This document shows, one piece after another, positions 16,657-25,293 of a stretch of DNA of 64,000 nucleotides. Numbering within the stretch: the first letter of the stretch is position 1; the number at the start of each line of letters is the position of its first letter. A program made the position numbers and the translations under genes. Source of the DNA: JAKASX01 sp035534495. GTDB lineage: Bacteria > Acidobacteriota > Terriglobia > Acidiferrales > UBA7541. The stretch covers positions 29,127-93,126 of the forward strand of contig DATLRW010000052.1 in NCBI GenBank assembly GCA_035534495.1, in the 5' to 3' direction. Under the pieces are notes generated by a model, which was not told the DNA's origin, made no database searches, and saw nothing but the letters and a program-made list of their open reading frames with translations.

Positions 16657-18051
16657 GTGAAAATCGATAAGACCTCACGCTTGCCAGCGGGGCGGCCGGG
16701 TTCGCCCGCCGCCCCGCCCGGCGAGCCAGGCGTGGCCCTTCGCGCCACCAGGGTGCGCTGGCATATCGTCGCGCTGCTGGCGTTTATGGCCGGTCTGACC
16801 TACGTTGACCGTCTGAACTTTGGAATCGCCGGCACGTACATCCAGGGGCAATTCCACCTCAGCAATCAGGCGATGGGTTGGATCCTCGGCTCGTTCAGCC
16901 TGGGTTATGCTTTTTTTCACATCCCGGCCGGATGGCTGGGAGACCGTTTCGGGCCACGCCGCATTCTGGCCCTGGCCGTCCTCTGGTGGTCGCTGTTCAC
17001 GGTGGTAACGGCGATTGTCCCGCACCTCCCTGTGGCCTTGTTCATCGGGCTGGCTTGGTCGTTTGGAATTGCCCGGTTCATGCTGGGCGTCGGCGAGTCG
17101 GCTTGCCTGCCGGTCGGCAACAAAACGATGGGAATCTGGCTGGGAGACAGGCAGCGCGGGTTCGGCACCAGTGTCTTTCTGGCGGGCGTCGGGGCCGGAG
17201 GCATTCTGGCGCCGCCTTGCATCACCTGGATGGCCAAGAACTGGGGCTGGCAGTCGTCCTTCTATTTGTGCGGCGTGTTGGGGATTGTCCTGGCCATCGC
17301 GTGGTATGCCTATGCCACCGACCGGCCCGGTGAGCATCGCGGCGTCAACGCCGCCGAACTGGAAATCATCCAGGCACACGATCCGGACGAAACGAACCAG
17401 GCCCGTTTCCGAAAGCCGGCGCATCCGCATACGCCTTGGCGTAGAGTCTTTTCGAGCGCCTCCGTTTGGGGATTGATGATCAGTCATTTCTGTCTCGTGT
17501 ACCCGGTCTACATCTTCTTCACGTGGTTCTTTATTTATCTGGTCCGTGTTCGGGGTATTTCCATTGTGAAGAGCGGATTGTGGGGCTCTACCCCGTTCAT
17601 TGCGACTACCTTCTTGGTGCCTTTCTGGGGCTGGCTCACGGACCGGGCGGTGGAAAAGTTCGGCAAGCGCGCCGGCCGGCGGAACACGGTTTGGCTGGGC
17701 GTGGCCCTCTCGGCAATCCTGCTCTGGTCGGGCAGCCGTACCGTCAACAACGACCTGGCTATCCTGCAGCTTGCGGCGGCGGCGGGATTCAACCTGGCCG
17801 CCGCGGCCGTATTGTGGATCACCTGCAACGACATCACCTGCCAATTTTCGGGATCGGTTTCCGGGGTGATGACCACATTCGGCAGCCTGGGCGGATGGTT
17901 GTCGCCGGTGCTCACGGCCTGGATTGCGACAAAATTCGGGTGGACGCAAGCGATCGATTTCGCGGCGCTGGTCACCGTGGTCAGTGGCGCCGCCTGGTTT
18001 TTTATCGACCCCGGCCGAAGCCTGGACGATAAACGGAAGGTTGCCGGTTAG
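16657..18051 (+). CDS. MFS transporter, anion:cation symporter (ACS) type
   Basis: A 464-residue carrier paralogous to the one at 14237, with the motif AGWLGDRFGPRRI after the second segment and WGWLTDRAVEKFGKRAGRR in the middle loop. The start is a GTG at 16657. The first 30 residues are Pro/Gly-rich and cytoplasmic. The last 28 codons and the bases after the stop recur at 25137-25222 at about 86 percent identity, so a second copy of this gene once existed there. It ends at the left edge of the low-GC accessory block. Confidence 0.9.
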   Translation: MKIDKTSRLPAGRPGSPAAPPGEPGVALRATRVRWHIVALLAFMAGLTYVDRLNFGIAGTYIQGQFHLSNQAMGWILGSFSLGYAFFHIPAGWLGDRFGPRRILALAVLWWSLFTVVTAIVPHLPVALFIGLAWSFGIARFMLGVGESACLPVGNKTMGIWLGDRQRGFGTSVFLAGVGAGGILAPPCITWMAKNWGWQSSFYLCGVLGIVLAIAWYAYATDRPGEHRGVNAAELEIIQAHDPDETNQARFRKPAHPHTPWRRVFSSASVWGLMISHFCLVYPVYIFFTWFFIYLVRVRGISIVKSGLWGSTPFIATTFLVPFWGWLTDRAVEKFGKRAGRRNTVWLGVALSAILLWSGSRTVNNDLAILQLAAAAGFNLAAAAVLWITCNDITCQFSGSVSGVMTTFGSLGGWLSPVLTAWIATKFGWTQAIDFAALVTVVSGAAWFFIDPGRSLDDKRKVAG

Positions 18052-18402
18052 TCCCTGTCCGGCGTGCGCCAATCCAAAATAACGGCAGTCATTTGTTCGT
18101 GGCCTGGATGTGGTCCGTCTTGTCCGGGCTCGCAGGGATCTCCCCTCTGTCATAACCCACTGTCATAACAAAGCACGCTAGTCGCTTCCAACGACTGCGC
18201 TGGTATTTCTTAAGTGCCAGCGTTTCCAACAATTCGGGGAATCTGCTTTCGCTCAAAAGCTAACCCCAATAGGCTCGAAACAAGCCGTTCATGCACAGTT
18301 CGTGCACAGCCTGGGTTCAACGCAGCGTCAGAGAGTGCCCCCCCCCGTTGTGTGCACGATCAGACCTCGCTCGAAGTATGCGTCTGCAGATCCGCAGAAA
18401 CC
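18052..18402. other. Gap with no recognisable gene at the left edge of the accessory block
   Basis: Neither strand gives a convincing protein here. The first bases after the MFS stop match those after the MFS remnant at 25208. An 18-bp motif at 18292-18309 (TGCACAGTTCGTGCACAG) recurs once at 22202-22219. Nothing else was recognised. Confidence 0.5.
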
Positions 18403-18830
18403 TCACAAGAGGAATTTCAATGCGACCTGTGAGATTCGCGACGGCACTGCTTTCACGACCTTCCCAAACGTAGTGTCATTGATATTGCCATCTACTGACC
18501 CATTCCCGCAAAACTGGGCATGGCTAAACGTGTTGAAAGCTTCGAAGCGTAATTCGAGTGACTTGCTCTCAGTAAGTTTCGTAGCCTTATGCAAAGTCAT
18601 GTCCCAATTGTTCGCGCCGGGTCCGTAGGATGGCCGGCGCGGTGCATCCCCCTGTATCCCCAGGGCATTCGGGCTGAACAAAGCGCTGTTGAAGTACGAC
18701 TGCCCATTGCGCGGGTGCTTTCTGTCTGTGTCCCGGAAATGCCAGCAGTTCGGTGTTGTTCCGCACGTGTCGACCCAATCGAGCACGCCTTTGCGTGATG
18801 CGGAATTTCTGCTTTCTCCTCAGCCCGGGA
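18403..18830 (-). pseudogene. C-terminal remnant of an Oar-like TonB-dependent receptor
   Basis: About 140 codons, open from roughly 18830 with no convincing start, encode the end of an outer-membrane receptor. The stretch NNWDMTLHKATKL, then LELRFEAFNTFSHAQF, VDGNINDTTFGKVV and the last strand ISQVALKFLL, is the pattern of the large CarboxypepD-regulatory TonB receptors common in Acidobacteria. A full gene would be around 3 kb, so most of it is missing. The stop at 18403 is normal; the 5' break lies next to the DUF302 stop at 18834. Confidence 0.75.
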
Positions 18831-18833
18831 GTC

Positions 18834-19328
18834 CTAATTAGCCACAGCAGCGACCAAGGCTCCAACCTTCGAGTCCAAATCTTGCGCGACTTTCAGTGCT
18901 TCTGGGCTTCCATAGGAAGCTAGATAACTGGCCATGGTGTCGTATGACAAATGCACCCCGTCCGGCCGTTCGTCAATGAGAATGGTCACCGGTGCGTATG
19001 AGCCAGCATCAGCAATCTGCTTGACCATCAACCTCATAATTAACGGATTGCCTACGACAAGCCGAACGATCCGTGGCGCTTTCTCGCCCTGTTCTTTCTG
19101 CAGAATTTCACCCAGGTCGAATCGTGCGAATTCCATAAGGCCGGATGTACCAATTGCCTTGCTCACAATCTCTTCCACTTCGGCGTATGTCTTGGCCGCC
19201 CTGATTTCCGATCGAAATACGTTCATGTCAGGATGACCGATCGCGGCCTCCAGTGTTGCAACAACCTCCTTGAACGATTTCACCGACGTCGCGCTCAGGC
19301 GCTGTACGCTAATTTGTTTTCTTATCAC
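18834..19328 (-). CDS. DUF302 domain protein
   Basis: A 164-residue soluble protein of the DUF302 family, which often travels with redox and stress genes but has no defined activity. Typical features are NPLIMRLMVKQIADAGSYAPVTILI and DGVHLSYDTMASYLASYG in the C-terminal half. The GTG start at 19328 has AAGGAGTGG about nine bases upstream and overlaps the TGA of the small upstream frame as GTGA, so the two may be translationally coupled. GC content is noticeably lower than in the flanking housekeeping genes. Confidence 0.82.
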   Translation of the reverse strand: MIRKQISVQRLSATSVKSFKEVVATLEAAIGHPDMNVFRSEIRAAKTYAEVEEIVSKAIGTSGLMEFARFDLGEILQKEQGEKAPRIVRLVVGNPLIMRLMVKQIADAGSYAPVTILIDERPDGVHLSYDTMASYLASYGSPEALKVAQDLDSKVGALVAAVAN

Positions 19329-19567
19329 TGGATTGCCACTCCTTTGCGATACGGCTCGAAATCCGCGAAATTCAGTTCCCTCAAATCCAAGGCTAGCTTT
19401 AGTCCTGCATTTTCACATTCCGTTCCTGAGACCCGAATTTCAATTGGCCATAAGTGCCCGTGTGGGCAGAACCGCGCAGAAAATCGCGCTCTTTCATCAC
19501 CATGCTCGTGGGTATAGCACGAGAGTAGAGATTCTACATGACGCCAAAACCTTGATCGTCGAAACAT
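19325..19567 (-). CDS. Small hypothetical protein, possibly a 6-pyruvoyl-tetrahydropterin synthase-like fragment
   Basis: An 80-residue frame immediately upstream of, and overlapping by GTGA, the DUF302 gene. The segment ARFSARFCPHGHLWPIEI followed by LDLRELNFADFEP faintly recalls QueD/PTPS proteins (FSA...HGH... and DL..L), but the normal metal-binding histidine spacing is not complete and the protein is too short. The tight overlap favours real translation, while the length suggests a truncated relic. Confidence 0.35.
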   Translation of the reverse strand: MFRRSRFWRHVESLLSCYTHEHGDERARFSARFCPHGHLWPIEIRVSGTECENAGLKLALDLRELNFADFEPYRKGVAIQ

Positions 19568-19790
19568 GGTTCAGACCTGGCCCCGCACAGTTTCGCTTTG
19601 TGACTCTTCCCGAAATTACGCTCGCTCTTGGCGGCCAAGGTGATTTAACACGCTCCACGAGCCTCTCAACCCCACTGATTCAAGAGCGTCTCGTATAAGC
19701 GCTGTGCCTTTCAAGTTTATATTTACGTTTTGTCTCCTCCCGTTTTCGATTGACGCAGTGACCTCAGCACAGCACCCTGTCGCCCCGCTC

Positions 19791-20387
19791 CTAATCCTGT
19801 TCACCGAGAGTCTGGACGTACGTTTTGCCGTATGGGTAGAAGAGTTCCTTACGGCCTTGCTGCCACGCTGCCTTGAGCTCAGGCGTTGTGATGTCCCAGT
19901 CCGGCCGGCATTTCTTGGTAACAGCACGCAGGTCCTGGCGCAGATCTTCCAGAGTGGGCCGCCCGAAAAACCAGTAGCCGTTATAGATCTTATAAATGAC
20001 AAGACCGGGCTCAAGCACAATTACGTGGGGGATCATGGGGTTGTTGACAGGATCCGTGTATTCGGCGATGTCGAAATCTTTTTGGAGGACACGCCCCGAG
20101 TCAGAGAGGAAAGGCCAATGGGCGCCAACTCCGCTGCGGTATTCATTCGTTTGAGTGATGTTGTCGGTGCTAATCGTGACAAGCCGGCAATAGGCAACTT
20201 CGAGCTCGCGATGAAGTTGGACAAGGACTTCAGCCTGTCGACGATCCTTGGGGCAGTAACCGCCGCGGCTGAGGACGAGGACCATCGGATGTTGTCCTTG
20301 CAGCTCAGAGAGCTTCCGCCGTTTCGCGGCGTGGTCGGAAAGCTCGTAGTCGGGGAACGTACCCCCTGGAATAATGTCAGATCGCAT
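19791..20387 (-). CDS. Peroxiredoxin (AhpC/TSA, redoxin-domain) protein
   Basis: A 198-residue thioredoxin-fold peroxidase that would reduce peroxides through Cys45 in the motif LSRGGYCPKDRR. The matching Arg and C-terminal strand pattern (MIPHVIVLEPGLVIYKIYNGYWFFGRP, residues about 120-146) are present. A GGAGG sequence a few bases upstream supports ATG 20387. Resolving Cys candidates are few (one in VTKKCRPDW), so a 1-Cys or atypical mechanism is likely. It lies in the low-GC accessory block with other redox genes in the same orientation. Confidence 0.85.
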   Translation of the reverse strand: MRSDIIPGGTFPDYELSDHAAKRRKLSELQGQHPMVLVLSRGGYCPKDRRQAEVLVQLHRELEVAYCRLVTISTDNITQTNEYRSGVGAHWPFLSDSGRVLQKDFDIAEYTDPVNNPMIPHVIVLEPGLVIYKIYNGYWFFGRPTLEDLRQDLRAVTKKCRPDWDITTPELKAAWQQGRKELFYPYGKTYVQTLGEQD

Positions 20388-20523
20388 ATGACCTCCTCAA
20401 TAGAGAGATCCTCGTCGCCGGGTTGCCTTCAATAATGGTTAGTAACCGATCATGACGGCCTCAACCAACGTGCCGCGCCAAGAACACAGCGATCCAGCCA
20501 GCTTCGATTCCAGTGGACGAGCA

Positions 20524-20835
20524 TCACGTGGAGACCTCGAATATCACTTAGAGCTCGACCGGGGTGCCGAGCGGAAGGCTTGCGACCCCATACACGAGGC
20601 GGCAAGGGTCCTTTTCCTTTCCGAAGACGTCTTGCAGCAACTCCGAAGCGGCGTCGGCAACTTTCGGTTGTTCGCGGACGTCTCCCGAAGTGGCTACCGA
20701 CACGCCGAGCCGGACGATCCGCGCCGCTTTGTCGAGCGATCCCAGATGCCGCCGAGCGACAGCGAGAATGTTGAGCGCCGCCACGTAAGCCGCCTTGCGT
20801 CCCGCTTCCACATCGAGCCCTGCCCCGACGCGCCC
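20524..20835 (-). pseudogene. Truncated RidA-family (YjgF) gene with an in-frame stop
   Basis: The frame encodes the middle and end of a RidA-type enamine/imine deaminase: AGRKAAYVAALNILAVARRHLG, RIVRLGVSVATSGD, the arginine-containing CRLVYGVASLPLGTPVEL, then TAA at 20548-20550 followed in frame by VIFEVST and a natural TGA. Intact family members read through here as PVELEVIF. The N-terminal part is replaced by the start of an SDR gene in another frame. It is thus a fused, doubly damaged remnant. Confidence 0.78.
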
Positions 20836-20960
20836 GACTTGCTGATGTTCCTCGAATTCGCCACGACGTTGTAACCGCGATCCAAGAAGCTTTTCCCAAG
20901 GCCTGCACCGATGCCTTGCGAGCCGCCAGTCACGATCACTGTCTTCCGTGTGTTTACCAT
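20832..20960 (-). pseudogene. N-terminal remnant of a short-chain dehydrogenase/reductase
   Basis: The first 43 codons from ATG 20960 encode VIVTGGSQGIGAGLGKSFL, the TGxxxGIG cofactor loop of an SDR, followed by strand 2 (YNVVANSR). The sequence then switches without interruption into RidA coding DNA in a different frame, so about 200 residues with the catalytic Tyr-Lys are missing. Confidence 0.8.
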
Positions 20961-21123
20961 TTCTAAGGTCCTTTGCCTTCCGACGGCAGAGGCGGCAAAG
21001 ACCGCGCGTTGTGCGCGCCGCCCCCGACTCCAATTAGCGCAGCGATTTGAACAGCGCTCGGGATATCGGCCAGTGAAGAGGCCCCGCTATCCCGATGCCG
21101 CAAAGCACGCGGCGGGCCAAGCC

Positions 21124-22158
21124 TCACATCGTTAGAACGACGCGGAACTGTGCGTCGCCGCTCATCATTCGCGCGTAACCCTCAGCTGCTTTTTCAAGCG
21201 GATACGTTTCAATCATCGGACGCACGCCGGTTAATTCGGCGAAGTGCAGTGTGTCCTCGGAATCGGCCGGTGTTCCCGAGGACCAGCCTTGAATCGTTCG
21301 ACTTCCGCTGATGAGTTGGATCGGTGTGACCTCAATCGGATCAAACGTCGCGCCCACCACGATGAACTTGCCGTTCGGCCTCAGGCCGTCGATCAGCTCG
21401 GACATCGCCTTCGAACTTGGGGCCGTGGCCAGAAGCACCTGCGCGCCGCCCAGTATTTGCAATTCCTGTGCCGCGTTCGTCGATTTGCTGTCGATGTACA
21501 CGCTCGCTCCGAGTTTCTTGGCGAGCGCCGCATTTTCTGAGCCACGCCCGATAGCCGCGACCTTATAACCAAACTTGTTCGCAAATTGAATTCCGAGATG
21601 ACCCAAACCGCCGATACCCTGCACCGCAACAAGGTCGCCGGGCTTTGCACCGCTGTGTCGCAGCGCGTTGAAGGTTGTAAGTCCGGCGCAGAGCAGCGGT
21701 GCTGCTTCTGCGTCAGTTAGAGTTTCCGGTATCGCCGCCAGCGCCTCTACGGGAGCCAGCATATATTGTTGGTATCCGCCGTCATAGCTGATGCCCGGAA
21801 TTTCCAGATTCCGGCAGTTGCGAAAATCTCCACGACGGCACGAGGGGCACGTTCCGTCCTGGCCACCATGCCAACCGACGCCGACCCGTTGTCCTTTCTT
21901 CCACTCGGAAACACCGTCACCTAGTTCATCGATGATGCCGGCGACTTCATGTCCTGGGACGCGGGGATATTCAATGCCGGGCCACTGGCCTTCTTTCGTA
22001 AGCGCGTCGCTGTGGCACACACCGCAGGCTTGGACCTTGATGCGCACCTCTCCCGGACCCGGCTTAGGAATGTCGCGCTCGACGATCTGGAAATCGGCTC
22101 CTGGCTTAGGAATCTGCGCTGCTTTCATTGGTGCGATTGCGACCTTCGTAGTTGCCAT
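21124..22158 (-). CDS. Zinc-dependent alcohol dehydrogenase
   Basis: A complete 344-residue medium-chain dehydrogenase. The catalytic zinc ligands are in ACGVCHSDA and PGHEVAG. The structural-zinc cysteines appear as GTCPSCRRGDFRNC, and the NAD(P) loop is GIGGLGHLGIQFA. The substrate is probably a primary or aromatic alcohol or aldehyde. ATG 22158 has AGGAGACA about six bases upstream. It follows a broken AraC-type regulator gene by 22 bases; that regulator may once have controlled it. It is the only fully intact long gene in the middle of the accessory block. Confidence 0.92.
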   Translation of the reverse strand: MATTKVAIAPMKAAQIPKPGADFQIVERDIPKPGPGEVRIKVQACGVCHSDALTKEGQWPGIEYPRVPGHEVAGIIDELGDGVSEWKKGQRVGVGWHGGQDGTCPSCRRGDFRNCRNLEIPGISYDGGYQQYMLAPVEALAAIPETLTDAEAAPLLCAGLTTFNALRHSGAKPGDLVAVQGIGGLGHLGIQFANKFGYKVAAIGRGSENAALAKKLGASVYIDSKSTNAAQELQILGGAQVLLATAPSSKAMSELIDGLRPNGKFIVVGATFDPIEVTPIQLISGSRTIQGWSSGTPADSEDTLHFAELTGVRPMIETYPLEKAAEGYARMMSGDAQFRVVLTM

Positions 22159-22180
22159 GATGTCTCCTTTGAATTTTCAG

Positions 22181-23287
22181 CTACCCCAATGACCGCGTTT
22201 GTGCACGGTTCGTGCACAGTGTCAGAGAGCGAACCCTTCGCTGAGACAAAACTGCATCACACTGCGCCAACCTGGCTTGGGTTGTCGGTTGTGAGTTCTT
22301 TTGAAGTACCCGCCACTGTCCGGGCGAAGTCCCTTCCCAGTGGTGGAAGGCTCGGAAGAAGGAATTGGCGTCTTCGTAGCCCAACAGGTAGGCAGTTTCA
22401 TTCAACTCCAAAGATGAGTGGAGCAGACAGTGGCGAGCCAACTCCCGACGCGCATCTTCCAGCAAACGCTGGAAGCTAATGCCCTGCTCAGTGAGCCGCC
22501 GCTGCAATGTTCGAGTGCTGACGTGTAGCTCTCTTGCGAGATCCTGTATGCCCGGACGCTGACCCGCAAGTAACTGCTTCAGAATGCCTTTTGAATGTTT
22601 GGTGAAAGTCTTATCAACGAGCTGTTGCGCTAACTCCGCTTCAAGATGCGGAGTGACACTTGCCAGCAAATCAGGATTGAAAGTTACGAAGGGAAGCTCC
22701 ATATCCGCATTGCTGAATACCAAGGCGTTCTGGTTGGACTTGAATTTCACAGGGCAGTGGAAGTGCGCCTCATACATTTCCTGGTGCGCCGGCGCTCGTT
22801 GCAACTCCACCCGCTTCAGATTCAGGGGCCGTCCAATGCCTCGCTGCCCGATGCCAGCGATCCATGCGGAACATACGTCCACGAGTATTGGAGGCTCTTC
22901 CTCATGCGCGAGCAGCCAGATGAACTGGATCGCAGATTCATTCCCGCGCTTCACTAATTGGATTTCCTCTGGACACGTGAGTTGTTTGTAACGCGACAAC
23001 CGTTCGACCGCGTCCCGAAACGACCGAGCCGAGAGCGCCGCGATTTAAATCGGATCGTAGCGCTCCACGCGCTCCTCGGTCCCCAGCTTCAGGCCGAAGC
23101 CCGGATCGCTGCTGGATTCCGCAATGCCTCGGTAAAGCGCGAAGAACTCCTCCGTGCTCAGCAAGATCTTGTCCTGGTTGAATAGCCCCGTTGGCAACGC
23201 AGCCTGCCGAAGCACAGTGTCCGGCGAAAGGCCCAATTCTCTTAACTTTCGAGGCAGCGTACTCGAAATTCGAAATCGATTCGTCAT
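22181..23287 (-). pseudogene. AraC-family regulator interrupted by one in-frame TAA
   Basis: From ATG 23287 the frame encodes an arabinose-binding-like N-terminal domain up to EERVERYDPI, hits TAA at 23045-23047, and continues in the same frame with IAALSARSFRDAVERLSRY. It then runs through the sensor domain and the AraC helix-turn-helix region (DLARELHVSTRTLQRRL and YEDANSFFRAFHHWEG). A single nonsense change therefore disables an otherwise complete gene of about 340 codons. The last 35 codons after SPGQWR are unconserved and overlap the control region of the alcohol dehydrogenase. An internal restart at 22999 could give only a truncated protein. Confidence 0.8.
22202..22219. repeat. 18-bp motif repeated at 18292-18309
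   Basis: TGCACGGTTCGTGCACAG differs from the copy at 18292 by one base. Each contains TGCAC and GTGCA arms around five bases, and each is followed within 20 bases by GTCAGAGAG. This copy lies about 45 bases upstream of the alcohol dehydrogenase start, a plausible operator position. Confidence 0.55.
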
Positions 23288-23317
23288 GGTTCACCTAAAA
23301 GCATAACTCTGTTTTCA

Positions 23318-23520
23318 CTATTGCGCGCTTGACCGCGCCCGATATTGCTCATCGCTGACCTGTTCCATCCAATCGGCGGTCTTTCCATCGAGCGCCTCGG
23401 CGATGGCGATGTGCGTCATTGCCGTAGGAGCTGTTGGGCCATGCCAATGCTTCTCGCCGGGTTCGAACCAAACCAGATCACCTGGACGAATCTGCTCAAC
23501 CGATCCGCCCTCTCGCCAAA
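23318..23520 (-). pseudogene. C-terminal cupin fragment
   Basis: About 66 codons encode the second half of a small cupin: REGGSVEQIRPGDLVWFEPG, EKHWHGPTAPTAMTHIAI with the metal-binding histidines, and the usual tail DWMEQVSDEQYRA. The first half, with the other metal ligands, is absent. The fragment joins the 3' end of the DUF4440 gene in a different frame at about 23520, marking a deletion or recombination junction. Confidence 0.75.
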
Positions 23521-24062
23521 ACGATGAAGCATTGTCGGGTATAGAGTTGCTGCATGAAGGCCAGGTCTCGATTTCGGATGGCCTCCTCCCACTTCCGGTC
23601 CACTTCCCAAAGCTGCTTCTCGATGTCCGCATAGTGGCTGCCCAAGCCGTTTCCCTTGACCCCTTGGCGGCTCGCGGCCATTGACGGACCGGATCCGAGA
23701 GAAAGCAGGACCGACGCGGCGATCTTCCACGTCCCGCCTTCCCTGACAAAAACCTTTGTGCCGAGGATGTCTGCCGCGGCCTTGCGTTCATCACCCGTAT
23801 GGCCTTTCCGCGTTACATGGTCGGTGGCCAGCACGATGTTTCCGTAGATAGCCGTCAGCTTGAAATTGTCCAAGGCAAAGTCGCCGCCGGATCCGCGGCG
23901 CATCATGGCCAGCCATTCCCGATCGACCTTCCCGAGGCGCTGCTCGATGACCTCGCGGCTGGCGGCCGCGACCTGCCCGCTACCGAAAACGTCGGCACGA
24001 GCGTTCAGCGAAGCGGCCATGGCCATGGCCAGGGCCAGGACGAATGCTCCCATCCATTTCAT
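23496..24062 (-). CDS. Secreted DUF4440 (NTF2-like) protein, C-terminus altered
   Basis: A 188-residue exported protein with an N-terminal signal peptide (MKWMGAFVLALAMAMAASLNARA) and two repeated NTF2-like motifs: VDREWLAMMRRGSGGDF and VDRKWEEAIRNRDLAFM. The family usually has one such domain, so this may be a tandem or a domain followed by the beginning of a second. The frame ends by running into cupin-coding DNA, so the last half-domain is incomplete and the protein may not fold. ATG 24062 is chosen because it begins the signal peptide. Confidence 0.65.
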   Translation of the reverse strand: MKWMGAFVLALAMAMAASLNARADVFGSGQVAAASREVIEQRLGKVDREWLAMMRRGSGGDFALDNFKLTAIYGNIVLATDHVTRKGHTGDERKAAADILGTKVFVREGGTWKIAASVLLSLGSGPSMAASRQGVKGNGLGSHYADIEKQLWEVDRKWEEAIRNRDLAFMQQLYTRQCFIVLARGRIG

Positions 24063-24362
24063 CGGCCTTCTCGAAGGCGGCCGGGAGGAATGGAGCTCCA
24101 GTCGAGGGGATTTGCCTGTGAACAATTCGCGCAAGTTCAACGTAACCTCCTGGCCTGGCTGGTCGCGGCCAACCCCGCAGCGTTGAGTGTCCGCGCGCAT
24201 GCCCTCGTGGCCGTAGAAGGAAGCCTTCCGGAGGGGGGATTCTGGCGGAAAAGATCTTGAATTTGCGGCGGCAACGGAGGGACAAAGCCTGTTGTGAGTT
24301 GCTCGGACACCTTTGCCATCACGTTCAATGACACCCTTGTAAAGGTTGCAGCCAGGGCCCGC

Positions 24363-24989
24363 TCAGCGCGAGGGAAGCGGTTCGAGGGGCGGGGTGCGGC
24401 CGGGCGGAAGGCCCTGGTCGGCCATGTTCAGCAGCATCGTCATGGTTGCGTAGGTGCCGCTGACAACCGTCAGGTCGACCAGTTGCTGCTCGCTCAGGAA
24501 CTGGCGGGCGCGCTCGAACGTCGCGTCACTCACGCCGTGCGTGGAGGATGCCTCCATGCAAAAATCGTAGACGGCGGCATCCTCGGGGGTCATCGAGGTG
24601 GGCCGCTTGCCCTCTTTCAATTCATCCGCGACGGCCTGTGAAAGCCCCGCCTTGAGCGCCATCGGGTAGTGCGCTCCCCACTCGATCTGGGAAGTCCACA
24701 GCCGCGCCTGGATGAGGATGGCGAATTCGTTGAGGCGCCGCGGCACCGAACTATGGAATCGGAGATAGTCGAGCAGCTCGAGCGTGCGCTCGCCCATCAC
24801 CGGGCTGCGCAGTAGCAAATTGTAGGGGCCGGTCAGGCCGATGCTCGACACTTTGAGGATTTGCTCGCCCAGCGGACGCTGCTGGTCGTTCAGCTGGTCC
24901 GGCTGGAGCTGCGGAAAGCGCGGCGGTTTGTTCTGCGCGTCCACAATGCCTGCGGGTGCGACAAAAAAATAATGATAGCATGCGGGCAA
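24363..24989 (-). CDS. Carboxymuconolactone decarboxylase (AhpD-like) family protein
   Basis: A 208-residue protein with the helical CMD fold: LNEFAILIQARLWTSQIEWG, HYPMALKAGLSQAVADEL and LSEQQLVDLTVVSGTYATM. The CxxC pair of peroxidase-active AhpD proteins is absent, so a decarboxylase/lactonase-like or structural role is more likely. The N-terminus (MPACYHYFFVAPAGIVDA) could be the end of a degraded signal peptide, leaving the start uncertain. It is the last gene of the accessory block before the MFS remnant. Confidence 0.8.
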   Translation of the reverse strand: MPACYHYFFVAPAGIVDAQNKPPRFPQLQPDQLNDQQRPLGEQILKVSSIGLTGPYNLLLRSPVMGERTLELLDYLRFHSSVPRRLNEFAILIQARLWTSQIEWGAHYPMALKAGLSQAVADELKEGKRPTSMTPEDAAVYDFCMEASSTHGVSDATFERARQFLSEQQLVDLTVVSGTYATMTMLLNMADQGLPPGRTPPLEPLPSR

Positions 24990-25106
24990 CCAGGGGCAAG
25001 ATCGATCGCCGCATCGCTCGTCTCATCGGGGCAGCCTCCCATAAGGCATTTCGACCGATTGCGATAGGACCTTTTTCTGCTCCGCCGCTTCCGATTTTGT
25101 CCGGCT

Positions 25107-25208
25107 GTGAAGGACGGATCGTGGGGCGCTACCCCCGTCAGCGGAGCCGCCCGTTTTTTTATTGACGCCGGCCGAAGTATGGACGATAAACTGAGGGCTG
25201 CAGGTTAG
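25107..25208 (+). pseudogene. Internally deleted MFS carrier remnant
   Basis: The sequence first matches codons around SGLWGSTP of the MFS gene at 16657 (here KDGSWGATP). It then jumps to the gene's last residues, VSGAARFFIDAGRS and MDDKLRAAG, before TAG at 25206-25208. Bases 25137-25222 align with 17980-18065 at about 86 percent. Most of the gene is deleted. It immediately precedes the AtuA-like gene, suggesting that cluster once had its own carrier. Confidence 0.8.
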
Positions 25209-25293
25209 GTCCTGTCCGGCGTTGGGCCGGGGATGCTTTCCGGCATGCCGTTGTGGTTTTGCTAAAGATCCCGAAAGGCTTGGGACCAAGAAA

